A stretch of 13,710 nt of DNA, from the NCBI GenBank assembly GCA_031552655.1, contig JAVBML010000016.1, forward strand, positions 1 through 13,710, in the 5' to 3' direction. The DNA is from CAZTPH01 sp031552655. GTDB taxonomy: Bacteria > Pseudomonadota > Gammaproteobacteria > UBA9339. The position numbers and the translations under genes are program-made. Positions 1 through 7,278 of this stretch are shown piece by piece. The notes under the pieces were generated by a model. The model saw nothing but the letters and a program-made list of their open reading frames with translations, was not told where the DNA came from and searched no databases. How positions within the stretch are numbered: the first letter of the stretch is position 1; every line of letters starts with the position of its first letter.

Positions 1-827
1 TTCTTGCCAATGCTCGTCTCTCGTCTCGTTCCTTTGTGGGTTACCGTAGACTAGGTGGGTTGATGCACGATGTTTTTAATTGTCTCACCATGGTCATGGC
101 GCAAAGTAAGCTCGATGGCGAACGTTTTTTAGCTCTCGGAATAGATACTAGTAAAGTTGTGATAGCGGGTAATGTGAAATTTGATGTGGCAATACCCGGA
201 GAGCTAACGAATCAGATAGTGGCGCTGCGTTCTCTGCTGGGAGTTACTCGACCTATTTGGATTGCCGCTAGTACCCATGACACCGAGGAAGTTAAAATAT
301 TGGCCGCCGCGAGAAAAATTTTAGCACAAATACCCCATGCTTTGTTGCTGTTGGTGCCCAGGCATCCTGAGCGTTTTGAGGAGGTTCATGATTTATGTCA
401 GGGGGAAAAATTTAGAACCATAAAGTATAGTAACCTAGAATGCTACGATGGTAATACCGAAATCATTGTGATCGATACCATGGGCAAGCTATTACTAATG
501 TATGGTACCAGTGACCTAGCTTTCGTGGGTGGTAGTTTAATTCCCTGGGGCGGACATAATTTATTAGAACCCGCTGTTTTGGCTAAGCCCGTATTATCTG
601 GTAAGTATCTCCAAGCATTTTTGGATATCAGTCAAATGATGATAGATGAAGATGCATTATTGGTGGTGGAAGATGAGAAGGAGTTAGCAGAAAAAGTAAT
701 TTCTCTCTTTCAAAATCATGAGTTGGTAGAAAAATTGGGAACCGCTGCTCTGGATTTCGTGGAAAAGCATCGGGGAGCCACCAAAAAAATTCTAGGAATT
801 ATAGCAAACTATATAGATGTACATTAA
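1..827 (+). CDS. waaA: 3-deoxy-D-manno-octulosonic acid (Kdo) transferase, 5'-truncated by window edge
   Basis: This inner-membrane-associated enzyme transfers Kdo from CMP-Kdo to lipid A precursor, the first step of LPS core assembly. The frame is open from the left edge, with the first complete codon at base 3. It begins with an LANARLSSRSFVGYRRLG-type segment that is internal to the family, so the real start lies upstream. About 275 codons remain; family members are about 420 residues, so roughly the first 150 are missing. Visible are the GNVKFD segment, WIAASTHDTEE, the VPRHPERF motif and the C-terminal GGSLIPWGGHNLLEPA signature of the GT-B sugar-nucleotide site (family GT30). The TAA stop overlaps the prmC start by 11 bases, suggesting translational coupling. 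A GTG at 36 is only an internal codon. Identification is firm. Confidence 0.93.
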   Translation, partial: LANARLSSRSFVGYRRLGGLMHDVFNCLTMVMAQSKLDGERFLALGIDTSKVVIAGNVKFDVAIPGELTNQIVALRSLLGVTRPIWIAASTHDTEEVKILAAARKILAQIPHALLLLVPRHPERFEEVHDLCQGEKFRTIKYSNLECYDGNTEIIVIDTMGKLLLMYGTSDLAFVGGSLIPWGGHNLLEPAVLAKPVLSGKYLQAFLDISQMMIDEDALLVVEDEKELAEKVISLFQNHELVEKLGTAALDFVEKHRGATKKILGIIANYIDVH

Positions 828-1632
828 ACAAATTTTTGCGAAAAAATTGCCTCCACGGTTGGTTCGGTTTGACGTGGAGCTGCTACTCATGGCAGTTCTG
901 GGATGTCAACGGTCATTCTTATATGCGAACGTTGATTATGAACTTACGTCGGGGGAGCAGGAAAAATTTGATTTTTTTTATAATCGCCGTTGCCAAGGTG
1001 AGCCAGCGGCCTATATTTTAGGTAAAAAGGAGTTTTGGTCACTGGAATTTACTGTTAACTCCAAGGTATTAATCCCGCGGCCGGAAACGGAATTACTGGT
1101 GGAAATTGCTCTCGCTAAGGTAAATAGTGATGAAGCACGGATAGCTGATTTAGGTACCGGTTCGGGAGCTATCGCTCTGAGTTTAGCTCGGGAACATCCC
1201 CGGTGGTCCCTGATGGCTACGGACATTAGCGTGGACGCACTACAGATAGCCAGTCACAATGCCATGCAATTGGGTGTTACCAATGTGGAATTTCACCATG
1301 GGTATTGGTGCCAAGCACTGGGCGAAGAAAAATTTAGTGCCATTATCAGTAATCCACCCTACGTAGCACGGGATGATCACCATTGGCAACATAAAGAGTT
1401 ACACTTTGAGCCGAAACTTGCTTTGGTAGCGGGTGATGGTTTAGATGCTTTCAGGGAAATAGTAGCTGGAGCTTCCAGCCATTTGCAGGTTGGTGGATGG
1501 CTAATTTTGGAACATGGCTATGATCAAAGGAGGACGGTAGTATCCCTATTGGAGTTAGCAGGCTACCAAGAAATTACAACTTACACAGATTTTGCCGACA
1601 ATGAACGAGCTGTGGCAGCAAGAATTTTTTAG
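817..1632 (+). CDS. prmC: Release factor glutamine methyltransferase
   Basis: The 271-residue protein is the PrmC/HemK family enzyme. It methylates the glutamine of the GGQ motif in release factors RF1 and RF2, using S-adenosylmethionine. The N-terminal helical domain ends in GEPAAYILGKKEF (from residue 61) and IPRPETE (86-92). The Rossmann SAM loop DLGTGSG is at 111-117 and the catalytic NPPY motif at 179-182, which distinguishes it from other N5 methyltransferases. Length fits the family (about 275-290). The ATG start lies inside the last codons of waaA, an 11-base overlap, so the two are probably co-transcribed. In many bacteria prmC follows prfA; no prfA is visible here. Confidence 0.94.
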   Translation: MYIKQIFAKKLPPRLVRFDVELLLMAVLGCQRSFLYANVDYELTSGEQEKFDFFYNRRCQGEPAAYILGKKEFWSLEFTVNSKVLIPRPETELLVEIALAKVNSDEARIADLGTGSGAIALSLAREHPRWSLMATDISVDALQIASHNAMQLGVTNVEFHHGYWCQALGEEKFSAIISNPPYVARDDHHWQHKELHFEPKLALVAGDGLDAFREIVAGASSHLQVGGWLILEHGYDQRRTVVSLLELAGYQEITTYTDFADNERAVAARIF

Positions 1633-1660
1633 TAAAAATGTACTAAATTGTGGATAAATT

Positions 1661-1689
1661 TTATCGATCTGTTAATATAGTAGTATATT
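1661..1689 (+). promoter_or_regulatory. Weak candidate sigma-70 promoter for the small membrane protein
   Basis: TTATCG (1661-1666), a 17-base spacer, then TATATT (1684-1689), in an AT-rich gap between prmC and the next gene. The -10 matches 5 of 6 consensus bases, but the -35 matches only about half. The small gene could instead be read through from waaA-prmC. Confidence 0.3.
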
Positions 1690-1710
1690 TTTCATGGTTA
1701 AGGAGTGTCT

Positions 1711-1983
1711 ATGTATAAGAAAATGTGTAATAGAGTAGTGGCTGCCGTATTTATTGTTATAGCCGTTGTTTTGTACGTTATTATGGCAATCTATGGCGAA
1801 GATTTTGGTGGAGTTCATAGCAAATTTGTAGCTCATTTCATTAAGCCATTTGAAATAATGATCCCCATTCTAGCGGTGGGAGCACTAATTAAATTTTTGA
1901 TTTGTGGTATCGGCGATGATTGTGGTTGTGGATGCGATGAACCCTGTGATGATAATAATTGCTGCCAGGGTAAAAAAGAGTAG
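1711..1983 (+). CDS. Small two-helix membrane protein with cysteine-rich C-terminal tail
   Basis: I do not recognise this 90-residue protein. ATG 1711 is preferred over GTG 1705 because an AAGGAG ribosome site (1700-1705) sits five bases upstream of it and overlaps the GTG. A short basic N-terminus (MYKKMCNR) precedes hydrophobic helix 1 (about 9-28), a loop with Gly, His and Lys, and helix 2 (about 46-65). The last 26 residues carry seven cysteines (65, 71, 73, 75, 79, 84, 85), interspersed with aspartates and glycines, ending in GKKE. By the positive-inside rule both termini should be cytoplasmic, so the tail could bind a metal; that is inference. Its stop codon directly abuts the convergent rsmI stop. 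Good ribosome site and clear hydrophobic pattern support a real gene. Confidence 0.75.
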   Translation: MYKKMCNRVVAAVFIVIAVVLYVIMAIYGEDFGGVHSKFVAHFIKPFEIMIPILAVGALIKFLICGIGDDCGCGCDEPCDDNNCCQGKKE

Positions 1984-2811
1984 CTAGGGGGAATTATAAA
2001 GTAGATTTTTTCTAACTCCAGTTATTTTTGAAGCTAAGTGAGCTGCTTGGCTATGGGGAAGTTCCCGGGATAGTATGGCCATAATTTGCTGTGCTTGTAT
2101 CGCATTGTCACTATTGTGATCGCTACCCTTTACTAAAATCACGAATTCTCCGCGTTGTCTATCACGATCAGTGGTTAGCCAAAGGATAATATCTGCCAAC
2201 GTTTCTCCATAGGTTGTTTCAAAAACTTTAGTTAATTCCTTAGCTAATACGGCTTGGCGATTGGCGCCGAAAATTGTTATCATATTTTCCAAAGTATCTA
2301 GGATGCGATGGGGAGCTTCATAGAATACCATGGTACGCTGTTCCGCAACTAATTCCTGTAGACGATGCAGTCGTTGTTGTTTTTTAGCTGGTAAAAATCC
2401 TTCAAAAATAAATCTTTCGGTAGGTAAACCTGATACGCAGAGAGCAGCTGTGAGAGCCGATGCTCCCGGTATGGCAATGGTTTTTATTCCCCTAGTTCTA
2501 GTTTGGCTGACTAGTTTGTAACCGGGATCACTGATTAGGGGAGTTCCTGCATCGCTGATGAGGGCAATTTCTTTTCCTCGTTCCAGTTGTTCCAAAATAA
2601 TGGATATTTTTTTTGTTTCATTATGTTTATGGAGGGATACCATGGGAGTATGGATACCATGGTGGTGCAATAGTTTCTTACTATGTCTAGTGTCTTCGGC
2701 GGCTATGAGATCAACTTGCCTTAGGGTATCCATGGCTCGCAAAGTAATATCAGCTAAATTACCGATGGGCGTTGCCACAATAAAGAGAGTGCCCCGCTGT
2801 TTTGTTTCCAT
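1984..2811 (-). CDS. rsmI: 16S rRNA (cytidine-1402-2'-O)-methyltransferase
   Basis: The 275-residue protein is an RsmI (YraL) family SAM enzyme that 2'-O-methylates C1402 in the decoding centre of 16S rRNA. It starts with LFIVATPIGNLADIT, followed by VDLIAAEDTRHSKKLL, the ALISDAGTPLISDPGY loop, the IPGASALTAAL SAM-binding segment and FEGFLPAK, all characteristic of the family's tetrapyrrole-methylase-like fold. The C-terminus (ITGVRKNLLY) matches the family's conserved end. ATG 2811 follows an AAAGGT ribosome site that overlaps the end of lolA; only five bases separate the two genes. It is therefore the third gene of a ftsK-lolA-rsmI unit, an arrangement unlike E. coli, where rsmI lies elsewhere. 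Confidence 0.94.
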   Translation of the reverse strand: METKQRGTLFIVATPIGNLADITLRAMDTLRQVDLIAAEDTRHSKKLLHHHGIHTPMVSLHKHNETKKISIILEQLERGKEIALISDAGTPLISDPGYKLVSQTRTRGIKTIAIPGASALTAALCVSGLPTERFIFEGFLPAKKQQRLHRLQELVAEQRTMVFYEAPHRILDTLENMITIFGANRQAVLAKELTKVFETTYGETLADIILWLTTDRDRQRGEFVILVKGSDHNSDNAIQAQQIMAILSRELPHSQAAHLASKITGVRKNLLYNSP

Positions 2812-2816
2812 TTGCT

Positions 2817-3458
2817 TTACCTTTCATCGAGAATATCGGTACCGGGAGGAGGTACTAATTTGAAATTATTTTCCCTAATTTTTCCATTAATTTTTACGTT
2901 AGTAAATTTGATCGTGGTTATCTGTTCGAGATTATTTTTAACGCGAATTTTATGTAATTCTTGTGACCTAAATGCTAACTCAATCCATAGATAGCTTCCA
3001 TTTTTATCCATTGGTACCAAGCTAAAAGTGTCTAAATTCATGGTGTTTGCCACTTTAGTGATTTTAAATGACCTCGCTATGTTTTGGGAAGAACTACTCA
3101 GCAGAAGGGCGGGATTATGGAGTTGCTGATCATTGACTTTGCGCCTAGTGAGTTGCTCCAGATCCCGATCAAATATAATTAATTCATTGCCATTGATAAG
3201 AATTAGTTGGTGATCGGGACTGGTGATCTTCCATTTGAATTTTCCCGGACGTACCAGCCATATTTTCCCCCGAAGTATATCGGCAGTGTCAGTTGTTTTT
3301 CGGGAGAGGAGCGTTGTTTGTTCAAAATTTGCCTCCAGGGAGGTCATGGCGTCGAGTTTTTTTATGAGCGTAGTAGTGGCGTCCAGAGCAAATATCGCAA
3401 TATCGAAGCAACCGAAGAGCAAAGCGCTGGCAAATAAATATTTTTTTAAATTTAGCAT
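2817..3458 (-). CDS. lolA: Outer-membrane lipoprotein carrier protein LolA
   Basis: This periplasmic chaperone takes lipoproteins from the LolCDE transporter and delivers them to the outer-membrane acceptor LolB. It has 213 residues, the usual length. A signal peptide (MLNLKKYLFASALLFGC and onwards) probably ends near FALDA, about residue 27. The mature part begins with TLIKKLDAMTSLEANFEQ, matching the family's opening helix. RGKIWLVRPGKFKWKI, the hydrophobic-cavity strands and the C-terminal FKLVPPPGTDILDE motif are diagnostic. The signal peptide contains LFGC, superficially lipobox-like, but Phe is unusual there and LolA is normally soluble. It lies 21 bases after ftsK, an order also seen in other proteobacteria, and has no clear ribosome site. 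Confidence 0.92.
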   Translation of the reverse strand: MLNLKKYLFASALLFGCFDIAIFALDATTTLIKKLDAMTSLEANFEQTTLLSRKTTDTADILRGKIWLVRPGKFKWKITSPDHQLILINGNELIIFDRDLEQLTRRKVNDQQLHNPALLLSSSSQNIARSFKITKVANTMNLDTFSLVPMDKNGSYLWIELAFRSQELHKIRVKNNLEQITTIKFTNVKINGKIRENNFKLVPPPGTDILDER

Positions 3459-3479
3459 ATTTAGTAAATTTTTTAATTG

Positions 3480-5768
3480 CTATTCCCGAACCATGGGAGG
3501 CACCAATATTTCACGATTGCCGTTGGTTTCCATGGGACCTACTAATCCAGCAGTTTCCATGGATTCCACTATTCTTGCCGCACGATTGTAACCTATTTTT
3601 AGGCGCCGTTGAATATTGGATACGGAAGCACGACGTGATTCGAGTACTATGTTTACCGCCTGATCATAGAGTGGATCCTGTTCTGCGTCACTAAATTCCT
3701 GACCACCGTCGCCATCTAAGTTAGCCATGGACCCCAGGGTGCCATCGAGAATCTCTTCGCAATACTCCGGGTGGCCAGATTTTTTCAGTTCTTTGACAAC
3801 GCGATGTACCTCCTCGTCGGCGACGAAGGCACCGTGAATTCTTACGGGAATACCTGAACCTGGCGGCAAATATAGCATATCGCCGAAGCCTAGCAGTTGT
3901 TCGGCGCCGCCCTGATCTAGAATGGTGCGAGAATCTATTTTGGAGGACACCTGAAAAGCTATGCGCGTGGGAATATTTGCCTTAATGAGGCCCGTAATGA
4001 CATCAACGGAGGGTCGCTGCGTTGCTAAAATAAGATGAATACCAGCGGCTCTGGCTTTTTGGGCGATTCTAGCAATTAATTCCTCGGTTTTTTTACCCAC
4101 CACCATCATCATATCAGCGTATTCATCGGCGAGTACCACAATGTAGGGTAGCCTTTGTAACTCTCGACTACTTTGGGGATTTCCCTCTTCCCACAATGGG
4201 TTCAACAGAGGAGTATTTTTCCCCTGGGCTTCTCTGATTTTGTGATTGTAACCGGATAGATTACGTACTCCCAGGGTAGCCATAAGTTTATATCTGCGCT
4301 CCATTTCCGCTACGCACCAGCGAAAAGCATTTATGGATTCCTTCATATCTGTCACCACGGGGGTAAGTAAGTGAGGAATGTCTGCATAGACCGAAAGCTC
4401 TAACATCTTGGGGTCAATTAGAATTAGGCGCATCTCCTGGGGAGTATATTTATAGAGCAAGCTTAATAGTAGTGCATTGAGACAAACGGATTTTCCTGAG
4501 CCCGTGGTGCCAGCAACCAATAAATGAGGCATTTTGGAAAGATCTACGATCACTGGATAGCCGCTGATATCTTTACCCAGGGCCAGCGCCAATGGTGCCC
4601 GGGAACTTTCAAATTGCTGGGAAGCCAATATCTCTCTCAATCTAACGATTTCTCGATGGGCGTTAGGTAGCTCTAAGCCAATAACAGATTTTCCAGGAAT
4701 GATTTCCACGATGCGCACGCTAATGGCAGAGAGAGATCTCGCTAAATCTTTGGCTAGAGTTGTTATTCTACTGACCTTGGTGCCGGCCGCAAGTTGTAAT
4801 TCGAAGCGCGTAACCACAGGTCCTGGATGCACGGCTACTACTTTTGCTTCGATGCCGAAGTCATTGAGGCGAAATTCAACTTCCCGGGACATTGCCTCTA
4901 ATTCTTTGGCGCTGTAGTTGGCTTCCTGGGATTGTTCGGGTTGGTCCAATAGGGCAAGTGGTGGCAGTGAAAATGGTGAATTGCCTAGGAGCTCCGTTTG
5001 TCTCTCTTTGAGGTCGCGGGTGCTATTTTTAATGGCGGGAGGTTGCGAAATTATTGGTGCCCTGGAAGGATGGATTTTTTCTAGTCCCGGTTGATTTTCC
5101 GTGCTGATTTTCAAGCGGCGTTTTTTTGTGGCATCAATTTGCGTGATTTGCATAATTTGATCCCCAAGGTAGTCCACTATTTTTAATGTATTTTGTCCGA
5201 TGAAATCAATGATGGTTACCGGGGAGATCTTCGTACATAGTACTGTGCCCGTAGCCATAAGTATTAATAGTATGAGATTGGCTCCCCGGAGATTAAATAG
5301 AGCAACGATGCCCGTTTGAAATAGATTTCCTAAAATACCGCCGGCCCCGTGAGGTAAATTTTCTCCTAGGAAATGTAGATCTAGTAGCCCACTGCCAGAC
5401 AGTATGGCCATGATAAAGCCTAGTATTTGCAGCGCGAGAAAAAATTTGGGGGTATTGCTATCTTCATTACTATGCAAAAATAGTTGTCGAGCTGTTAGTA
5501 ACAGCATCCAGGGTAAAATATGTGCGAGGTACCCTAGAAGCCCTAGAAAAATGTCGGCCAGCCAAGCACCACCGTAGCCACCGAAGTTCGTTGCCTGGCT
5601 AGCTACTCCCGTTCTAGACCAACCGGGATCACTGGGATCATGGGAAATTAGAGATAGGAAAAGGAAAATTGCGAAACCGAAGATTAAAACAGCTAAGCCC
5701 TCCCTTAAAATTTTGGCTAATTTACCCCGGTGAGGATTTTGTGGTTTTTTGTAGTTTGCTTGTAGCAA
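3480..5768 (-). CDS. ftsK: DNA translocase FtsK
   Basis: FtsK is the septal ATP-driven DNA pump that clears and aligns chromosome termini for XerCD/dif recombination during division. The 762 residues show four or more hydrophobic segments in the first 190 (for example 24-42, 71-92, 108-128, 160-177), a short linker (about 205-290), and the motor domain. Walker A GTTGSGKS is at 420-427, Walker B IVVLADEYAD near 543-552, and LATQRPSVDVITG near 581-593. The winged-helix gamma domain is at about 698-757 (DPLYDQAV to GNREILVP) and would read the KOPS polarity sequence. The linker is far shorter than in E. coli. The start is a TTG; no in-frame ATG lies between it and the upstream stop. First gene of a minus-strand operon with lolA and rsmI. 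Confidence 0.95.
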   Translation of the reverse strand: MLQANYKKPQNPHRGKLAKILREGLAVLIFGFAIFLFLSLISHDPSDPGWSRTGVASQATNFGGYGGAWLADIFLGLLGYLAHILPWMLLLTARQLFLHSNEDSNTPKFFLALQILGFIMAILSGSGLLDLHFLGENLPHGAGGILGNLFQTGIVALFNLRGANLILLILMATGTVLCTKISPVTIIDFIGQNTLKIVDYLGDQIMQITQIDATKKRRLKISTENQPGLEKIHPSRAPIISQPPAIKNSTRDLKERQTELLGNSPFSLPPLALLDQPEQSQEANYSAKELEAMSREVEFRLNDFGIEAKVVAVHPGPVVTRFELQLAAGTKVSRITTLAKDLARSLSAISVRIVEIIPGKSVIGLELPNAHREIVRLREILASQQFESSRAPLALALGKDISGYPVIVDLSKMPHLLVAGTTGSGKSVCLNALLLSLLYKYTPQEMRLILIDPKMLELSVYADIPHLLTPVVTDMKESINAFRWCVAEMERRYKLMATLGVRNLSGYNHKIREAQGKNTPLLNPLWEEGNPQSSRELQRLPYIVVLADEYADMMMVVGKKTEELIARIAQKARAAGIHLILATQRPSVDVITGLIKANIPTRIAFQVSSKIDSRTILDQGGAEQLLGFGDMLYLPPGSGIPVRIHGAFVADEEVHRVVKELKKSGHPEYCEEILDGTLGSMANLDGDGGQEFSDAEQDPLYDQAVNIVLESRRASVSNIQRRLKIGYNRAARIVESMETAGLVGPMETNGNREILVPPMVRE

Positions 5769-5787
5769 TGTCTGAAATACTCTGATA

Positions 5788-5815
5788 ATTATCTATGGTG
5801 ATGTTATTTTAGCAA
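5788..5815 (-). promoter_or_regulatory. Candidate ftsK-lolA-rsmI promoter
   Basis: On the minus strand TTGCTA (5815-5810) is followed after 16 bases by GATAAT (5793-5788), a 5/6 match to the -10 consensus. It lies about 20 bases upstream of the TTG start of ftsK. The 161-base gap between ftsK and trxB must hold promoters for both directions. Confidence 0.4.
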
Positions 5816-5864
5816 ATAATTTTAGATGACACTACCAAGGATGGAAATATTTATTATGGATTTC

Positions 5865-5892
5865 TTGCTTCATTTGCTCCTCCATTTATAAT
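5865..5892 (+). promoter_or_regulatory. Candidate trxB sigma-70 promoter
   Basis: TTGCTT (5865-5870), a 16-base spacer and a perfect TATAAT (5887-5892) lie 38 bases upstream of the trxB ATG. Transcription would start near 5899, giving a leader of about 30 bases. A GGAA just upstream of the ATG is the only ribosome-site-like sequence. Confidence 0.55.
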
Positions 5893-5929
5893 TATCTAGA
5901 TAGGTAGTTACCACTTTTATGGAATAATT

Positions 5930-6868
5930 ATGGATAGCAATTACTACGATTTGATTATTTTGGGCTCGGGACCTGCCGGTTGTACAGCGGCCATCTACGC
6001 TGCCCAGGCCGGTTTAAATTTTGCCTTGGCGGTGGGAAACCAGCGCGGTGGTCAGCTCACCAGAACGGCCACGGTATCCAATTGGCCTGGAGAGGTGAAG
6101 GGCATCGCCGGTGCGGTACTTATGGAGAAGCTGTGGCAACAGGTTGCCAATCTTAATGTCCCCATTATCTACGATATGATAGTTCGGGCGGAAATTGCTT
6201 CGCATCCCTTTAGGATTTACGATGCGAAAAACAATGCTTATGATGCCCGAGTTCTAATTGTAGCTACGGGTACTACGCCGCGACTACTGGGGCTAGCCCA
6301 GGAACAGGAATATTTAGGACGGGGAGTTTCCATCTGTGCCATCTGCGATGGTTTTTTTTATCGCAACTGTGATGTGATAGTGGTGGGCGGCGGTAATACC
6401 ATGGCTGAGGAAGCGCTGTATTTGGCAGAAATAGCTGCGACGGTTACGGTGATACATAGGGGCAATGAATTGCGCGCAGATGCTGCTTTACTGGAACAGC
6501 TTAGGCGCAGGCGAAATGTAACTTTTATGCTAAATTCCACACTGAAAGAGTTATTAGTGGATGACAATGGGGTAGTTGGAGTGAAAGTACAAGATGTAGC
6601 TTCCGGTTTAACTAGGGAATTTTCGGTTCGAGGAGTCTTTATTGCCATAGGAGCAGATCCCAATAGCCAAGTATTTAATGCTAAATTAGCCATGGTAGAT
6701 AACTATATTAAGATAGGCTATTCATTGGCCAGCCAAACCAGCATTGCCGGAATATTTGCGGCGGGAGATGTGGTTTGGCAGAATTATCGCCAAGCCATTG
6801 TTGCCGCAGGTTCGGGGTGCATCGCCGCTCTGGACGCTAGCCATTTTCTCGGTAGTATTTTAGATTGA
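5930..6868 (+). CDS. trxB: Thioredoxin-disulfide reductase
   Basis: This cytoplasmic flavoenzyme passes electrons from NADPH through FAD and a redox disulfide to thioredoxin. It has 312 residues, close to the family's usual 315-320. The N-terminal FAD motif GSGPAG is at 12-17, RGGQLT near 39-44, and the redox pair CAIC at 136-139 in a CAICDGFFYRN context. The NADPH-binding GGGNTMAEEALYL starts at 153, and the C-terminal FAD motif GIFAAGDV is near 275-282. The NADPH 2'-phosphate segment reads HRGNELRA where E. coli-type enzymes have HRRDxFRA, so one of the usual arginines is glycine. It is divergent from ftsK; in E. coli trxB and ftsK are neighbours with lrp between, and lrp is absent here. 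Confidence 0.95.
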   Translation: MDSNYYDLIILGSGPAGCTAAIYAAQAGLNFALAVGNQRGGQLTRTATVSNWPGEVKGIAGAVLMEKLWQQVANLNVPIIYDMIVRAEIASHPFRIYDAKNNAYDARVLIVATGTTPRLLGLAQEQEYLGRGVSICAICDGFFYRNCDVIVVGGGNTMAEEALYLAEIAATVTVIHRGNELRADAALLEQLRRRRNVTFMLNSTLKELLVDDNGVVGVKVQDVASGLTREFSVRGVFIAIGADPNSQVFNAKLAMVDNYIKIGYSLASQTSIAGIFAAGDVVWQNYRQAIVAAGSGCIAALDASHFLGSILD

Positions 6869-7029
6869 TGATAATTGTTCGTTTGAATTTTTGCAGTTTT
6901 TGCGGAGATATTTATAAAGCTACTGTGACTTAGCCATCTAATTCGCTGCTAGTTGAAAGCGCCAGTGCAGGGGTTGTGGTGGTAAGGAAAATAAGTAAAT
7001 GGAGTATAAATGCATCCATTGTGGTGCCA

Positions 7030-7065
7030 TCGGTGTCGAATGTGCTGCTATCAAATGGTAATTTG
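7030..7065 (+). repeat. Partial duplicate of accB linker sequence (relic)
   Basis: Bases 7030-7044 are identical (15 of 15) to 7396-7410 inside accB. From 7032 to 7065 the sequence also aligns without gaps to 7419-7452 of accB at 25 of 34 positions. Read in the accB frame it gives SVSNVLLSNGNL against LASNVQLSADNL. accB itself carries two related copies of this unit 21 bases (seven codons) apart. The simplest reading is a decayed partial duplication of the accB linker. Confidence 0.6.
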
Positions 7066-7241
7066 TCAAAAATTAGTAAATTTATCTTTGCCCATTAAAA
7101 ATACTTACATAGAAAACCCCGAAAACTTTTTAGCAAAAGTATTAATTTTGATGATATTTTTATGCTCCATGGTTGGCAAATTAAAATAACCGAGCACAAT
7201 GAACTTATCTAGACAAAATATGCAATAGGTGGCATAGTTAC

Positions 7242-7255
7242 ACCCCATTAGGGGT
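7242..7255 (+). promoter_or_regulatory. Short GC-rich stem-loop upstream of accB
   Basis: ACCCC, loop ATTA, GGGGT: a perfect five-base-pair stem 23 bases upstream of the accB ATG, in otherwise AT-rich sequence. No T-run follows, so it is not an obvious terminator. It could affect accB translation or be an operator; role unknown. Confidence 0.4.
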
Positions 7256-7278
7256 CTAAAAGGTGAAATATTGTAGCT

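Larger units (their letters stand above)
6869..7278 (+). other. 410-base intergenic region without an intact gene
   Basis: No long open frame with a ribosome site, tRNA or clear terminator is seen. The region has a degenerate accB-like stretch near 7030-7065 and a short stem-loop at 7242-7255. One frame stays open from a TAG at 6931 to a TAA at 7078 and carries the accB-like peptide SVSNVLLSNGNLS, but it has no convincing start. An AAAGGTG at 7258-7264 could serve as a distant ribosome site for accB. It probably also holds the accB promoter, which I cannot place confidently. Confidence 0.6.

Noticed and set aside
3408..3458. LFGC in the LolA signal peptide as a lipobox
   Set aside because: Phe at that position is atypical and a normal cleavage region follows; LolA works as a soluble carrier.
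4699..4917. Plus-strand open frame of 72 codons inside ftsK
   Set aside because: It is antisense to well-conserved ftsK motor-domain sequence and has no ribosome site or recognisable motif; the same applies to other antisense frames over rsmI, cdd and xseA.
5857..5892. Leader-peptide-like frame MDFLLHLLLHL before trxB
   Set aside because: It overlaps the best candidate promoter, so it would lie mostly upstream of the transcript start, and it has no ribosome site.
6999..7061. Tiny open frame encoding MEYKCIHCGAIGVECAAIKW, with a CxxC pair
   Set aside because: Only 20 residues, poor ribosome-site spacing, and it overlaps the accB-like relic in another frame.
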